DNA of 64,000 nt from Sceloporus undulatus (lineage: Eukaryota; Chordata; Lepidosauria; Squamata; Phrynosomatidae). Every line of letters starts with the position of its first letter. Positions within the stretch are counted from its first letter, which is position 1. Positions 11,761 through 23,700 of the stretch are shown in pieces. The translations under genes and the position numbers were made by a program. The notes under the pieces are model-generated. The model saw nothing but the letters and a program-made list of their open reading frames with translations, did not search any database and was not told the origin of the DNA. Where the stretch lies: contig NC_056523.1 of NCBI RefSeq assembly GCF_019175285.1, positions 125,770,306 through 125,834,305 on the forward strand. The letters are read 5' to 3'.

Positions 11761-12599
11761 TGTGATGACTGGGCCCTCCAGTCATTTGGGGACTTCTCCT
11801 GAACTACAAAGGGTTAATCTAGGGGGAGGTACATGCTAATGAGAGCTGACATCACATGCTAATGAGCTGTGACATCATAGCTGATGTAAGGTCTAACTGA
11901 CCAATCAGAGAATAGGACCGCGAGATTCAAGAACATTCTATGGGAAATCTTTAAAAGGCCCTTTGTGGCCATGTGGTCTCTCCCTCCCTCCCCTTGGGGG
12001 AACCAGATGTTTCTTTGTTCTCTGGGTCTGTGAAGAACAGGCTCAGGAATGCAGGTGGAGTTGGCATGGAGCCAGCTCTCTGCATCCAAGAACTCAACAC
12101 GGATTGCAAATCCCATCACTGTGTGAGTAGTTAGGAAAGGTGTTAGATAGTGCGTCTAGGCTTTTATTATGTTTATCAAATAGCTTGCCTGAATGAACAT
12201 CTTTGTAACTATGTTTTCTGTACCTGTGAAGCAAGGAGGCTTTGCACGAAGGATACCTTTCTATCCTAATCTATTTCTTTAAAATAAATATCTTTCTTTA
12301 AAAGTATCTGCTGTCTCTCTCTGCTCCTGTACACGCGTCTTAACGCTCGGTCTGCTGGTTGCAGTAAGCTAGCAAGGAAGGAATCTAGAGACCCCTAGCA
12401 AGTCTCAGTGTGTGCTTGGGGGAAGGTTGTTTGGAAAATTCACTGAGTGGTGGCAGTGGAAACAGGACCTCAAGGGGTCTCATTCAGCTTGGCAGGGAGT
12501 GGGAATGAAGACCTAGGAGATCCTAGAGGGGAAAGTGTTAAAGGGACTCCCTGGGAGTAATAGCCACGCGCAGGGCTAATTCCCCCAGGGATCACCACA
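11761..12599 (+). mobile_element. Solo LTR, about 839 bp, 5-bp TSD
   Basis: Begins TGTGATGACTGGGCCCTCCA and ends GGGATCACCACA. GTATG precedes it (11756-11760) and follows it (12600-12604). A TTTAAAAGG motif near 11950 and an AATAAATATC signal near 12285 fit promoter and polyadenylation positions of an LTR. A related LTR lies inverted at 51949-52770. No internal region is present. Endogenous retrovirus versus other LTR family is not resolved. Confidence 0.75.
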
Positions 12600-12604
12600 G
12601 TATG

Positions 12605-12782
12605 TATATACAGTAATTTTGTTACTACATGTTCTCTGTGTGTGTGTGTGCGTGTGTGTATATATTTATAAACACACACACACACACACCCCTACATATT
12701 CCCTGGATCTGTTGGGGTCCATATGTGTGTGAGAGAGTGTGGGTATGGGTGTGAGTGTGTGTATGTATGTATGTACACGTAG

Positions 12783-12826
<44 letters not shown>

Positions 12827-12948
12827 GTATCTGTATTTATATATATCATCCAATATATATACAACGTAATTTGCTGTAGGTGTGTGTGTGCATTTCTGAA
12901 TGTGTATGTATATATTTGTCTATGTATATATGAGTCCATGTCTGTGTG

Positions 12949-13007
<59 letters not shown>

Positions 13008-13075
13008 CACATATGAAATCACATATGCTCTGTGTCTGGTGGTGTATATATACATTTATATATGTATGCATATAT
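12605..13075. repeat. TG/CA/TA microsatellite
   Basis: Long CA, TG and TA runs (for example 12785-12817 and 12947-13005). Together with 11270-11760 it forms one simple-repeat locus that the LTR interrupts. Confidence 0.85.
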
Positions 13076-13509
13076 ATCCGGCAGTTTTGTAAATAGATAG
13101 ACCAAAAATCATAATTAAAATATTTTATTTAACTATTGCTTGTCTCCCGGGTTTTTGTACAAGTTGGTGCTGGGGAAGTTCGGAAGAACACACTGAGGAT
13201 AGACCGGGCAAGGTATTCCCCCAAGCAAGTCCAGCAAAAAGTGGGATTCCCAACTTCAGATGCTGCAGTGTCCAGAAATGTCATCCCCAGTGTGCTGCAG
13301 GATCTGAAAAGAAATGCAACCAAAGAAATATTACTTGATATCATACCCAGAAACACTCATACATGTACAGGAAGGTCTACAGGCGGGTAGATAACTATAG
13401 CTATGAGCGGTCATATATATGCACATGCTAGCTATGGGAGGATTGTTCACATGGAGTTCACCATTTCCATCCTATGAGGCCGAGAGAGTGTGACTTGTCC
13501 AAGGGCTTT
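13076..13509. other. Unassigned segment with an unclassified 84-codon frame and a SINE scrap
   Basis: A plus-strand frame at 13136-13390 contains VQVGAGEVRKNTLRI and VIPSVLQDLKRNATKEILLD. I do not recognise it. It lies inside the inverted-repeat block, so a transposase remnant is possible. At 13457-13505, GAGGCCGAGAGAGTGTGACT matches the minus strand of the lizard SINE. Confidence 0.3.
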
Positions 13510-13870
13510 CTCTGGGAGGGTTGCAGGTCAAATTAGGGGGGCAGATAGGGGGCCTAGGAGAAGGCAGTGGATGATGGGATCGGTGGCAGGCAGAAGGAGA
13601 GGTGCAGAAGGGCCCCAGGGAGAAGGCAGAGGATGATGGGATGGGTTGCAGGTCAAATAATGGGGGCAGATAGGGGGCCTAGGAGAAGGCAGTGGATGAT
13701 GAGATCAGTGGCAGGCAGAAGGGGAGGTTCAGATGGGCCCCTGGGGGAAGGCAGTGGATGATGGGATTGGTGGCAGGCAGAAGGAGAGGTTCAGATGGGC
13801 CCCAGGCAGAAGGCAGGGGATGATGGGATGGGTTGCACACCGAAGGAGAGGAGCAGAAAGAACATTGGAA
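13510..13870 (+). repeat. Minisatellite, 62-bp unit, about 5-6 copies
   Basis: AAGGCAGTGGATGATGGGAT-type starts fall at 13561, 13623, 13686, 13748 and 13810. Two unit types are visible, one with GGTGGCAGGCAGAAGG and one with GGGTTGCAGGTCAAAT, which alternate in part. Purine-rich strand bias is strong. Confidence 0.8.
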
Positions 13871-14029
13871 GTAACCCCACACACACACACCCCATCACAA
13901 GTGGGTAAATTTAAACCCCACTTTGCAACAGCGAAACATGCTCAAACCTGCAGAAAAACCCCTGGAAGGGACCGCAAGCTTACCTTTCCTCTGCGCCAAG
14001 AGCGCTCCTCCCCCAGCTTCCCTGGAACC

Positions 14030-14396
14030 GGTAAGAGGAAAGACCCATCGGAAGGAAAAGTGGGGCAAATTGCAACAGGGCATCATGGGAGAGTTGGAAT
14101 CTGGGAGTCTTGCGACGGAGTTCAGGACTGGGAATTCACACCAGACCCATTCGCACTGAGATCAAACAGAGCCCCAATGCGGATATCGCCAATCCACTTA
14201 TTAAGTGCCCTTGCCAACATGCGCCAAAAAGAGGAGCCAGTACGCACTCAGTTCGCAAGCCCCACAGAAGGGGCGCACATCCAACGATGCCAGGTATGAA
14301 AGTACATTTGCGTTAGCACGCGAATGCGAATCGCCCAGTACGCAAAAGCCCCAGTTCCACGCGGCAGAGACCCCGTCTGATAAACGCCTCTGAGGT
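14030..14396 (-). mobile_element. DNA transposon copy, right member of the inverted pair
   Basis: Read on the minus strand it starts GAGGCGTTTATCAGACGGGG and continues GGGGCTTTTGCGTACTGGGC, matching 10804 onward. Its inner part (GGAAGGAAAAGTGGGGCAAA on plus) resembles 4895-4940. See the 10804-14396 finding for the single-element hypothesis. Confidence 0.6.
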
Positions 14397-15224
14397 ATTC
14401 ACCTCAGGAAACAAATTGTGAGGCTGTGGCAGCCCTTATCCCTACCAATGGAAATAAAGCAAGTGAAGCAATGCCTTCCCCAGGGAAATCCACCTGACCC
14501 CATCTTTAGTGAAGTATTTAGAATGTTTGATACCCAGTGTTAATCCTTCCACCTTCTGCCTTGGGCCCCCTTCAGGAGTAAGTTCCACTGTGTTCAGTGG
14601 GTTTTACTGCCTATGTACAACCTTGTATAGAGATGTAAGGGTTTGCCATCAAGCAGTATCTCCATCTGCTCTTACCTAAACCTGTGCCCACATCAGTCAA
14701 TGCCTTATTGGAACTCCTGCCCCTCTCCTTTTCTCCACTCCCTGCTCCAGTTGTTCCACCATTTGCTGGAGCAAAACTACTCCAGCCTCTCTCTCTTCTT
14801 CAACCACCTACCTCCACACTCCCCATCATCACCCATTTCTGTGGCTTCACTCTCCTGCAAGCCTCCCCTCCCAGACCCACTAACCATCCCCTTCAAACTG
14901 TCCCATTTTTCCTTCTTGCACACATGCAGACCAGCCTATCCCCCCTCTCTCTCTCACACACACACACACAAACATGTAACCCCTCATCTTCTCTTACCCT
15001 CCATCTTGCCACTTCCTTCTTTTGCCTCCCTTACCACTCATGCACCAACCCTATTTTGCTACACGTTTATATTCCCATTCTTTTTCTCCCCATGCGCACC
15101 TTTAAGCAACACTGTAAACACAGCTGGGAATGGGAGTCCTAAATATTCACTTATAGAGTCCTCCACCCACACACCTACTAGTGACTACTCCCAGCCCTCA
15201 TACTTCCTCCTCATATTTCATGTC
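14397..15224. other. Unassigned, pyrimidine-rich segment
   Basis: 14640-15220 is C/T-rich on the plus strand, with a CA tract near 14955. The long Pro/Ser-rich frames are explained by composition. No gene supported. Confidence 0.4.
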
Positions 15225-15317
15225 ACTAATGTCCCCCCCCGCCCCCCCCTCACCCCCCCCCCCCCTTTTTCATGTCACCAATCCCCCCCCCCCCCCCCCT
15301 TCCCCCCCCCCCCCCTT
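15225..15317 (+). repeat. Poly-C tracts
   Basis: Successive runs of 7 to 18 Cs separated by short spacers, including a repeated CATGTCACCAAT-like phrase. The minus strand carries many G-runs and could form G-quadruplexes. Confidence 0.8.
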
Positions 15318-15379
15318 GTCATCAAACACCTTCTCCACTTCTCCATCTTGTCTCTGAGCCAAGTATGAACTGCAAAGCT

Positions 15380-17060
15380 GCTTCCAGGCCTCACAGACTT
15401 TTTGGTAAAGTATTTTGGATGTTGAAGTGAAAGTCATCAGTATAATTCTAACTAGTAACATAGGGTATCTTTCTCCAAAGAGAACAGCAGACATCCAAGT
15501 CAGAACTAATCAGCAATAAACACATTACCAGCTTGGCAAATTGGATGATTATAAAATCAGCAGTCTTAACACCAGCCAGGTTGGCAAACAACACATCAAC
15601 TGGCCTCTCTGGAGAGACTCCACCAGACGACTCTAACATGTTAGACATAATTCACAAGAAGCTTTTGCAACCTCCAGCAGACACTTTTGTTAAAAGCAGA
15701 CAGACTTCAGCAGACACACTAGTTACACTCAGTCTTCAAAAGGAGTAGCTGAATATCTGCCAAATCATGTTGAAGATAACAAAAGGGTAATTTAAAAAAA
15801 AAAAAGGCCAACCAGATATCTTGACTATTTACATACCTTTTTCCTTAAGAACTATAGCATTTTATGTCCAGGTTGGTTTAAAACATGTTCTGCTACTGCT
15901 GATTTTTCTGGCTAATCCAGTCTGCAGTGTCCCTCGTGTTCTTTGATTGACATTTGAACACTGCATTTGGTGGTCCCTATGTAGACTTGTCCGCAACTGC
16001 ATGGTGTGCGGTAAACTCCTGCGGCCATGAGAAGGTCTCTCCTGTCCTTTGCTGAGCACAGCATTTGCTGGATTTTCTTGGTCAGTCTATAGATCATTTG
16101 GAAGTTGTGTTTCCTCATTAGTTTTCCTATTCTGTCTGTGACTCCTTTGATGTATGGTAAAAATACCTTCCCTTTGGCTCGTTGTTTTTCTTCACTCCTG
16201 TGGTTTTTCCTGGGTCTGGCAGCTCTTCTGATGTCTGAGCTGGAGTAACCATTATCCTGTAGAACCCAGTTTAGATGCTTCAGTTCATCTTCCAGGAAGT
16301 AGGGTTCACAGATCCTTTTTGCACAGTCTACCTGTGGTTTTATTGTCCTTTTTTTTGTCTTGGGTGATGGTTGGAGTTCTTGTGTAAGTATCTCTCTGTG
16401 TGTATACGTTTTCTGTATACTGTGTCATTCATTGGTTCAGTTTACAGATGACCAGGACATCCACGAATGACAATGTTCATTCCTTTTCTTTTTCCATCAT
16501 GAATTGAATGTTTAGGTTGATGTTGTTCAGATGTTTGAGAAACACAGCCAGATCTTCTCCTCCATGGCTCCAAATAGTGAAAGTGTCGTCCACATATCGG
16601 AACCACGTTGTGGGCTTTTTTAGTGCTGTTCCCAGGGCTTGTTTTCAAAGTATTCTATGTCAAAGTATGCTATCACAGAGCTCAGAGGGCTTCCCATGGC
16701 TACCCCATCTCCCTACTTGTAGTCCCACTGGAAGTCCCACTGGAAGTAGCTTGTGGTGAGGGAATGTTCAAACAGGGCTGTGATGTCTTCCAGAAATTTT
16801 TTACCATAGTGTCCATTATGGGAACTTTGGTGAACAAGGAGACCACATCAAAGCTGATTAGTCTGTCTCTGAGTTTGAGTTTGAGGTTGTTTATTTTTTC
16901 TATGAAGTGAGCTGAGTTCTTGATGTAGTGGGGTTTTTTTGCCTTATATGGGTTTGTAACTGTGTAGCCAGGAACTTCTTCAGAACTCATTGTCAGGCTA
17001 AGTAGTGAGAAAAGCAGAAATCCAATATTTAGGCTAGATGTTATGGCCAAGAAGTCTGCA
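15380..17060 (-). mobile_element. Penelope-like element, RT and GIY-YIG region
   Basis: Minus-strand frames show, in order, a reverse-transcriptase stretch LISFDVVSLFTKVPI (about 16800-16870), a YVDD-like motif region with FHYLEPWRR in a shifted frame (about 16560-16620), and a GIY-YIG-like end GVYRTPCSCGQVYIGTTK (about 15950-16010) followed by IKEHEGHCR. RT followed by GIY-YIG is the diagnostic Penelope architecture. The coding region is interrupted and shorter than a full element. Confidence 0.8.
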
Positions 17061-17529
17061 GTTTAGATCCAGTCTCAAAATGGATATTTAAGGACGGAAT
17101 AAAAGGTTGGTGGGGATTGTAGATATCACATTATACCTAGCAATACATATTTCAGTAGTGAAGGAATGGCTGATCCCCATTGCTGGGAATATAAAAGCCA
17201 GCTGCATCTCAAATTGGTTTTGAGTGAAGCATACAAGTTTCTGGGTAGTTGAAACGTAGGTGTAAATAGACATATGATGGTCCTTGTAGTATATTAGCAA
17301 AGATCAAGATTAATTTCTGGTGATGTCTAGATGAAAGAATCCACTGAAGCAGTATAAGGCAATAAAAGTTTAGATTTATAGTAACTTTTTGGCATTCATG
17401 GCCTTTTATCAAACTCCATGTGAAATTCATCTAAAGCACTGTACGTGAATGCATTGTGGTTGTAGTGAGTGCTTTACCATTCTGCTCACTTTGCCTTAAC
17501 AGGGTGGAGAATAATGGAAATGGTATGTA
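17061..17529. other. Unassigned segment between Penelope parts
   Basis: Lies between the Penelope coding region and the terminal-repeat-like segment. It may be 5' Penelope sequence, but I see no diagnostic motif. Confidence 0.3.
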
Positions 17530-18092
17530 TAGAGATCTTGTAGCACATTTAAGACTAAATGAAAGAAAGAAATTGGCAGCATGAGCTTTTGTAGACTTCA
17601 GTCTACTTGTTCAGATGCATTTGGTGGAGCTGAAGCCAGGTACATCCATATATATATGCCATTGGTATGTGAGGATGTCAATTCAAATTACAAATCCTTT
17701 GTGTATGGAGATGAAGTTGCAGGTCCAGTTTTAACGATGGTCGTTAGTGCACATAGGCATAGGAAACTGGTCTTTGTGCATGGAGATGAACTGGCAGGTC
17801 CACTTTTGCAATGCAACTAGCCCGTGGTGAGGGAAATAGGTGAATGTAGGGCACCCCCATGAGGATGGGGTTAGATAGTGTTGAAGTGTGTGTAGTGAGT
17901 CAGGAAACCATTGTCTTTGTTCAATCCATTGCTGAGGGACTGTAGTTTGTGGATAAATTCCAATTCTTCTGTGAAGTCAAAGGCTTTCATGGCTGGCTTC
18001 CATAGTTTTTTGTGGGGGTTTTGGGTTATGTGGCCATGTTCTAGAAGAGTTTCTTCCTGACGTTTCGCCAGCATCTGTGGCTGGCATCTTCA
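17530..18092 (-). mobile_element. Penelope terminal repeat (pLTR-like) with a hammerhead-like motif
   Basis: Contains GATCTTGTAGCACATTTAAG and GAGCTTTTGTAGACTTCAGT, which recur at 2.2, 38.8, 39.3, 40.5, 42.7 and 55.7 kb. At the right end, the minus strand reads CTGAAGA, then TGCCAGC and GCTGGC arms around a 7-nt loop, then GAAACGTC: the core order of a hammerhead ribozyme. Penelope elements are known to carry minimal hammerheads in their terminal repeats. Confidence 0.65.
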
Positions 18093-19494
18093 GGACACCC
18101 ATGCTTCATCTGTTGCAAGATGAGACTGAAATGCCTTGTGAATAAACCACTGGGTCATTCTAGGAAAGGACAAGGGCGACAATCTGGAAACATTTTGATG
18201 CTGACTGTTGCTAGAGTTTTCCCCCCCTGAGAAGGCTCTTATAAATTCCAGAATACAGTAAGACAGAAAAGCTGGGGAAAGAGAGCTTATCTTCATTAAT
18301 GCAAGCCTAGAAACATAATTGCCAAGTTATATTATAGAATAAGAGAAGCAAATGTCTCTGCTCATGGCTGACGTAGCTGTGCGTCAGCTGGTAAATGGAA
18401 GAGAATGTTGTGTGCCTGAGAGATCATGAATCTTTGGGGGCCATTTTGTTCATACAGGAGGCTAATCTATCATCCCCACTACCCTGATAGGTAAAAGTCA
18501 TGTTTTATTCTCAGGCAGTGAGCAGTTCTTTGTAAAAGTCTATCCCTTGGGATGACCTACTGTGGCATCGTAGTAAAAGAATGGGACTGGGGGGGGGAGC
18601 ATTGACTAGAACTAAAACCAAGATGGATGGATAAATGGATACATGGGGAGGGAGGGAAGCCACCACAGCCTGTGCAGAATCTCAGCTTCAACTACTGACA
18701 TGTTCAGGCAGGCCTAGGCTGAACCTCTATAACTGTCTGAAACTCTGGAAAGTTGCTTCAAGTCTATATGGACAAGGGATGGGCAACCTGAGAAGGCTTG
18801 GGAGCCCATTTTGTGCCCCTGAAAGTGTGAAAACACAACTTCCAGTTTCCCTCAACCAAAATTATTGCACTAAAAAAAGGTGCTCTGGAGGCCGACACAT
18901 TCACACTCCTTGAAGACTTTTAAAAATGAGATTCTCTTCTAGCAAAAAGCACCTGCCCATGGACTGCCTTATTTTAGTGCAAAAATATTTTTCCCCACTT
19001 GTGCCGCCATCTTTGGGTTCTGTAGTGACCCTAAAAACAGCTGGGAGGCATATAAGGTAGATGGACCAACAATCCAGTTTATTATAATGCTGCTTCTCTT
19101 GGAAATACCTAGGGTTAAAATCAAGCAATATTATCAGTTGGTCAGTGATCCCCAGGTTCCCATACAACTAATTTTAAAATTTTAGTAAATCTGTCAGTCC
19201 CCATTACTCAGATATTTATTCCAGTAACAAGCTCTGCCAACAAGGGTAAGGGGGCAGATACTGCTCACAGGCTGTATTTTGGCCACATCTGTCCTTGACA
19301 TCTGGTGGAGAAGGAATCTGCTGGGATGTTATGCTGGGTAAATCCCTATCTTATTATCAGCCCATATATATGTATAAATAAAACTTGCATCCAAAAATGC
19401 TGTAAATTTCAAGTGAGCTGTTTTTAAGGAAAATGAATCTTGAGTAAGTGCTTCTAGTCCTGCAAAACCTTTCATAAAGCCTAGAAATGTAATA
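18093..19494. other. Unassigned DNA
   Basis: About 1.4 kb without recognisable gene, splice-bounded exon or repeat. Confidence 0.4.
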
Positions 19495-19796
19495 CAGGCT
19501 GATTCGAAATAGTCCACAATCCAAAATTGTCTATGGGCTGGCTGAAATAGTACACAATACACAAACTTTGTTTTGTGTACAAAATTATTAAAAATATTGC
19601 ATATAAAATTAGCTTCAAGTTCCATGTATAAAGTGCATATAAAACATAAATAAATTTTGTATTTAGACTTAGGTCTCATCTCCAAGGTATCCCATTAAGT
19701 TTATGCAAATACATCAAAGTCCCTTCCAAAATTCCAGAATCCAAAACACTTCTAGTTCTAAGCATTTCAGATAAGGGAAAATCAACCTGTTATATC
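19495..19796. mobile_element. Tigger-like (TcMar) non-autonomous relic
   Basis: Contains GTACAAAATTATTAAAAATA, TTTAGACTTAGGTCTCATCT, CCAAAACACTTCTAGTTCTA and CATTTCAGATAAGGGAAAAT. The same series occurs at 36325-36645 and is close to the mammalian MER46/Tigger series as I remember it. Non-coding. Confidence 0.6.
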
Positions 19797-20102
19797 GTAT
19801 TTTCAAAAACAGGGCTCATTTCCTTTGTGCATGTCTTAAAAATTGTTTTGAAAAAAATGCAATTGCAGATATCTCCAGCCACCATCTGCATGCTGCAACT
19901 GAGTCACACATACTTTCCTCTGAAACATATTTGAAAACCTGAACTATTCTCTTGTTCAGACAAAACTGGTTCTCAGTGACAATACTAAGAGAATCAAAAT
20001 AACTATGCAGCCCTATGTTGAGCTAATCCCTCATTTCTTTCTGCTGTCATGGGTTAAATTTGGGATAAAAAAGGATTGTATTTGAGTCTTTTCTTTTATC
20101 CT

Positions 20103-20134
<32 letters not shown>

Positions 20135-20139
20135 GACAT
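19797..20139. repeat. Unassigned DNA ending in a (GT)n tract
   Basis: A GT microsatellite spans about 20104-20133. The rest is unassigned. Confidence 0.6.
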
Positions 20140-20745
20140 GTAGGACTCTTCCGCACAAGACCTGTTTTCATGGCAGTCACACAGCAAACAATAAAATGGC
20201 CACATACCACTTGGAGAGCAGCTATCACCACACATCTTCTAATTCGTACAACTGGGGCTGCTGCCACCATCCCACTCTCTTCCTACTCTCTCCCTTAATC
20301 CAATCTCCCTTCCTTACCTACCCATCATGTCTTTAGGGATTTTTGTTTGTGTGCTTTCCTTTTCCCTACTCAATTCCAGAGCTCTTTGCCGTGATTTAAT
20401 TTTCCATGAAAAGTAAAAAAGAAAAAAAGAAAATAAACAGGGGGGAAATAAAAGTAATAGGGTGCTGCAGAATAGTAAGAGGGAAGGGGGGGGGGACATT
20501 GACACTACATGTATCTAGTGATCATGCAGCTGCCCCAGGAGTGACATTTCACATCTGTGGAGTTGTGTGATTGCCAGATCATTAAAGGGTTTCTCTTGTG
20601 AATGAAAGGGGACAGGTTGGGGCAAGGCAACTATGGCTCTGAGACAGCATCATGTGATTGGTATCACCAAAGCTGCTTCTTTCCCTGTGAAATCGTGGTT
20701 TAAAAGCCACCTGTAGTAATGTCTGTGCTTGTTAGTCTCAGCTTT
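20140..20745 (+). mobile_element. Dispersed repeat, copy 1 (partner at 32.75 kb)
   Basis: Shares an ordered series of blocks with 32750-33345: GGGGCTGCTGCCACCATC, TCTCCCTTAATCCAATCTCC, CAATTCCAGAGCTCTTTGCC, GGAGTTGTGTGATTGCCAGA and a closing GTGAAATCGTGGTTTAAAAG. The two copies are in the same orientation. Non-coding; probably a non-autonomous DNA element, but termini and duplication are not clear. Confidence 0.6.
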
Positions 20746-23700
20746 GATCACACTCTACCAGGTTGTGAGTTTGGAACTTGAATCTCTCCAAAGCAATAAC
20801 ACCTTTGTATCTTCCTCCCATTTGTCTTGCTGGGGACATCCACCCCTGTCACTTGCACCTTTCTGAGGCCTAATACCATGCAGTAGTGTGCATGTGCAAA
20901 TGGTCTGTAAAAGGGTGGTTGTAGAAAAAGTAAATACTGTAATGTCAGTATTCCCCCAATCACCCCTAGTGCAGGAGCAAGGCTGAAACTAAACCAGCGT
21001 GCAATCCACATGTAAAAAGCACACACGCACACACACAGATTAAAGAGAAAGAATAACACACTAAACTGTGATAGTTTTAATCCCAGATTTAACCTATCAG
21101 AGCTGGAAGAAAGGAAGGTTTGAATCAAGAATCAGCAGACATTGTACATGTAGCTAGAAATGGGGCTGAAACGGGGCTAAAATTCATTTTCATCCCTCTG
21201 TAAATTAGCCCCTAGCTAGACAGCTCAGTGGCAATGTGGGCAATAGCTTTAAAATTGCTCCCAGAGGCTGTATTGGCAGACATATGCACAGAGGTTAATT
21301 TAAGGTGCAAACCAAGTGTTGTGATATTTTATCTGTCTTGCCACAAATTCATTGTTAGTCTTCAGAGTTATTACATACAAGACTATGGTGTATTTCAGTT
21401 CCACATCAATTGTGTTTGTGCTTTATGTAAGAATTGTGCATTCTTTCCCAGAACATGCATATTCCAGGCAAACACAGCTATGTCTCTGAATACATATTTT
21501 CTGTCACTGTTACCACACAATGGCTGAGGAAATAAATACACTGCCCAAGAAAGCTTGATTTAAACATGTTAACATACGCTGTAGTAGTCAGTACTGAGAT
21601 ATTTGCAACATGCGTGGTACAGCTACAACAGAGAATGCACTGGGGAAATCATCTTCTGCAACCAAGATTGTTGTTCTGGATTAGACTTCTAACCTGTGCT
21701 TTTATCCTTTCCTCTTGCCAGTTTTTAATATGAATTCCAACTAGTTTTTAATTATACAAGCATTTATATTTGCTGTAAAGTGAGAAATAACTAGACAAAA
21801 ATGAAACTGAAGTGCAGTTGCAAAATGCAACCCTATACCATTTTTCTTGACAGTAGAGCACACTGAATTGGATTTACTTTTAAATTAGATTTACTTTTGA
21901 GCAGACACAGATAGGCTTCTTGCTGTAAATGACTTGCAGATAGGGGAATAGTTGCCTCAGTGATAGGATGATGGCAAAGCTATACAGAAAAAAACTAGAG
22001 TTTATGTGCCAAGGTAGCTCATTTGTAGCATAAGCAAAAGATAGCAGATAGCATCATCCCATTTAAAAGAAATGAAAGCGCTCTTGTACCTTAAAAGCTA
22101 TGTGGAAGATGTAATTTTAATTCATGCAATATGTCATACAAGTATTACCTGTTCAAATTTCCTCTTCCACACAAATGTTTCCTGTGGGCATTCTTTACAT
22201 GTGCCTACCTTACGTGGAAGACTATGCAGCCATTATTTGCAGACAGAAAAGGTAAGAACTTAAGAATGAGTTGCAATAAAACCAAAAACCTGTTTAGCTC
22301 AGTATCGTGATTGTCTACACTGGCCAGGATACTCTGGAGGCAGTCTGGATTAATTTATCCCAACTCTTCATCTATCTCAACTGCCATTTCTGCACCACTG
22401 CATCCTACTGGGTGCCTGGTGCATCCACCACCATGGGTGGCTCTCTTCTGAAGTAAGAATGATTATATGCTGGTCACCTCATTCTGACCTCAGAATGAGC
22501 AACCTGAGGTGGCAGCAGATGCACCAGACAGCCCAGTGGGATGCCTGTGCAGACAGTCGCTGTGGTACAAAAACAGAGGGCTCCACATCTGTCCAGAAGA
22601 TCAGGAGCAACAGGTTAGTTTATTCACCCCATTTTAACATTGTTATACCCTGTGGTATGCTGTGGAACATACCCGATATCATCCAGACTGCTTGAATCGG
22701 ATCTGGGGTTTGGGCTGTGTGTCATCCAAATGGGACAATGCCAGAACAAGGGGGAAATTGGCTTTTTGACCCTTGCGGGCAAAGCCTTCATCTCTTCACA
22801 TTACTCTTTGCCTGTGTTCTTTAGACTTGTTTCCCTAGATGGCCAATTCATCTGCAGATACTTGCCCTACAGCATTCTTTGTAAAAACTACTAGGTGCCA
22901 TCTTCCGGCTATTAATTTCATGTATGAATTCTGCATTTTGGAATGCACTATTATCTTATATCTGTCCTGCAAATTAACATTACTGACTAGTAATTCCAAA
23001 TTCAGTTTTAACAGAATCAGATCACTTTAAAAGATAAGGATGTTATATTTTGTAAATCTTGAAGAGAAGCAAAACTGTTAAATATTACTTTTTATCTAGT
23101 AATCGTTTGTTTTTATGATTTTTAGCTAGCAATACCATAATAGGGAAAGCCACTACACTTGCATCACAGAATTTGCTATTAATGGCAGTAGAAAGTGAAT
23201 GAACATGAGGTTTAAAAACAACAGGGCATAAACAATTGATCTTCTCTCTTCAATTATACTAATACATTTTACATTTGGTTTTGTCTCACTCTTTTAATTT
23301 GAACTGCTGTTTGAAAGCTAATAGAGTTATTTGTTTCCTCTGAAGACTAAAACGAACAAACCTAAATGACGTGGCAAATACGAAAAGGAATAATTCCAAG
23401 TATTTTGTTTTACTGATGTAAATGTATAAAGGTTTTGTATAATGTTTAAAACTCATGCAAATGTATAATACTTTTAAAAATAAAAAGGGCAAGGACTCTT
23501 GGGTGTTCAACCTATGTTATATACTTATTGTATAAGATGTAGTTGATTCTGCAGCTGTGAGGAAAAGGTCACCCAGCTCAAACCAGAATCACTCTTAGGT
23601 TCTGAGATCTGTCAGTAACCTTTGAAGCCTGGAACAGGAACAGGAAGTACAGGGTATAGACTCAAACCTAATGAAAACAAATTTCCATGCAACTGCCACA

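Noticed and set aside
11191-13096. Many 60-148-codon frames rich in Tyr, His, Thr, Cys and Val
   Set aside because: Translation of CA/TG/TA microsatellites.
13733-14299. 188-codon frame
   Set aside because: Starts in the 62-bp minisatellite and ends in a DNA transposon copy.
14643-15368. 241-codon plus-strand Pro/Ser/His-rich frame
   Set aside because: Caused by the pyrimidine-rich and poly-C segment. No domain, no splice context.
22459-22695. Possible second resistin-like exon (Cys-containing frame)
   Set aside because: Cysteine spacing and flanking motifs do not match, and the frame lies over a probable DNA-transposon relic.
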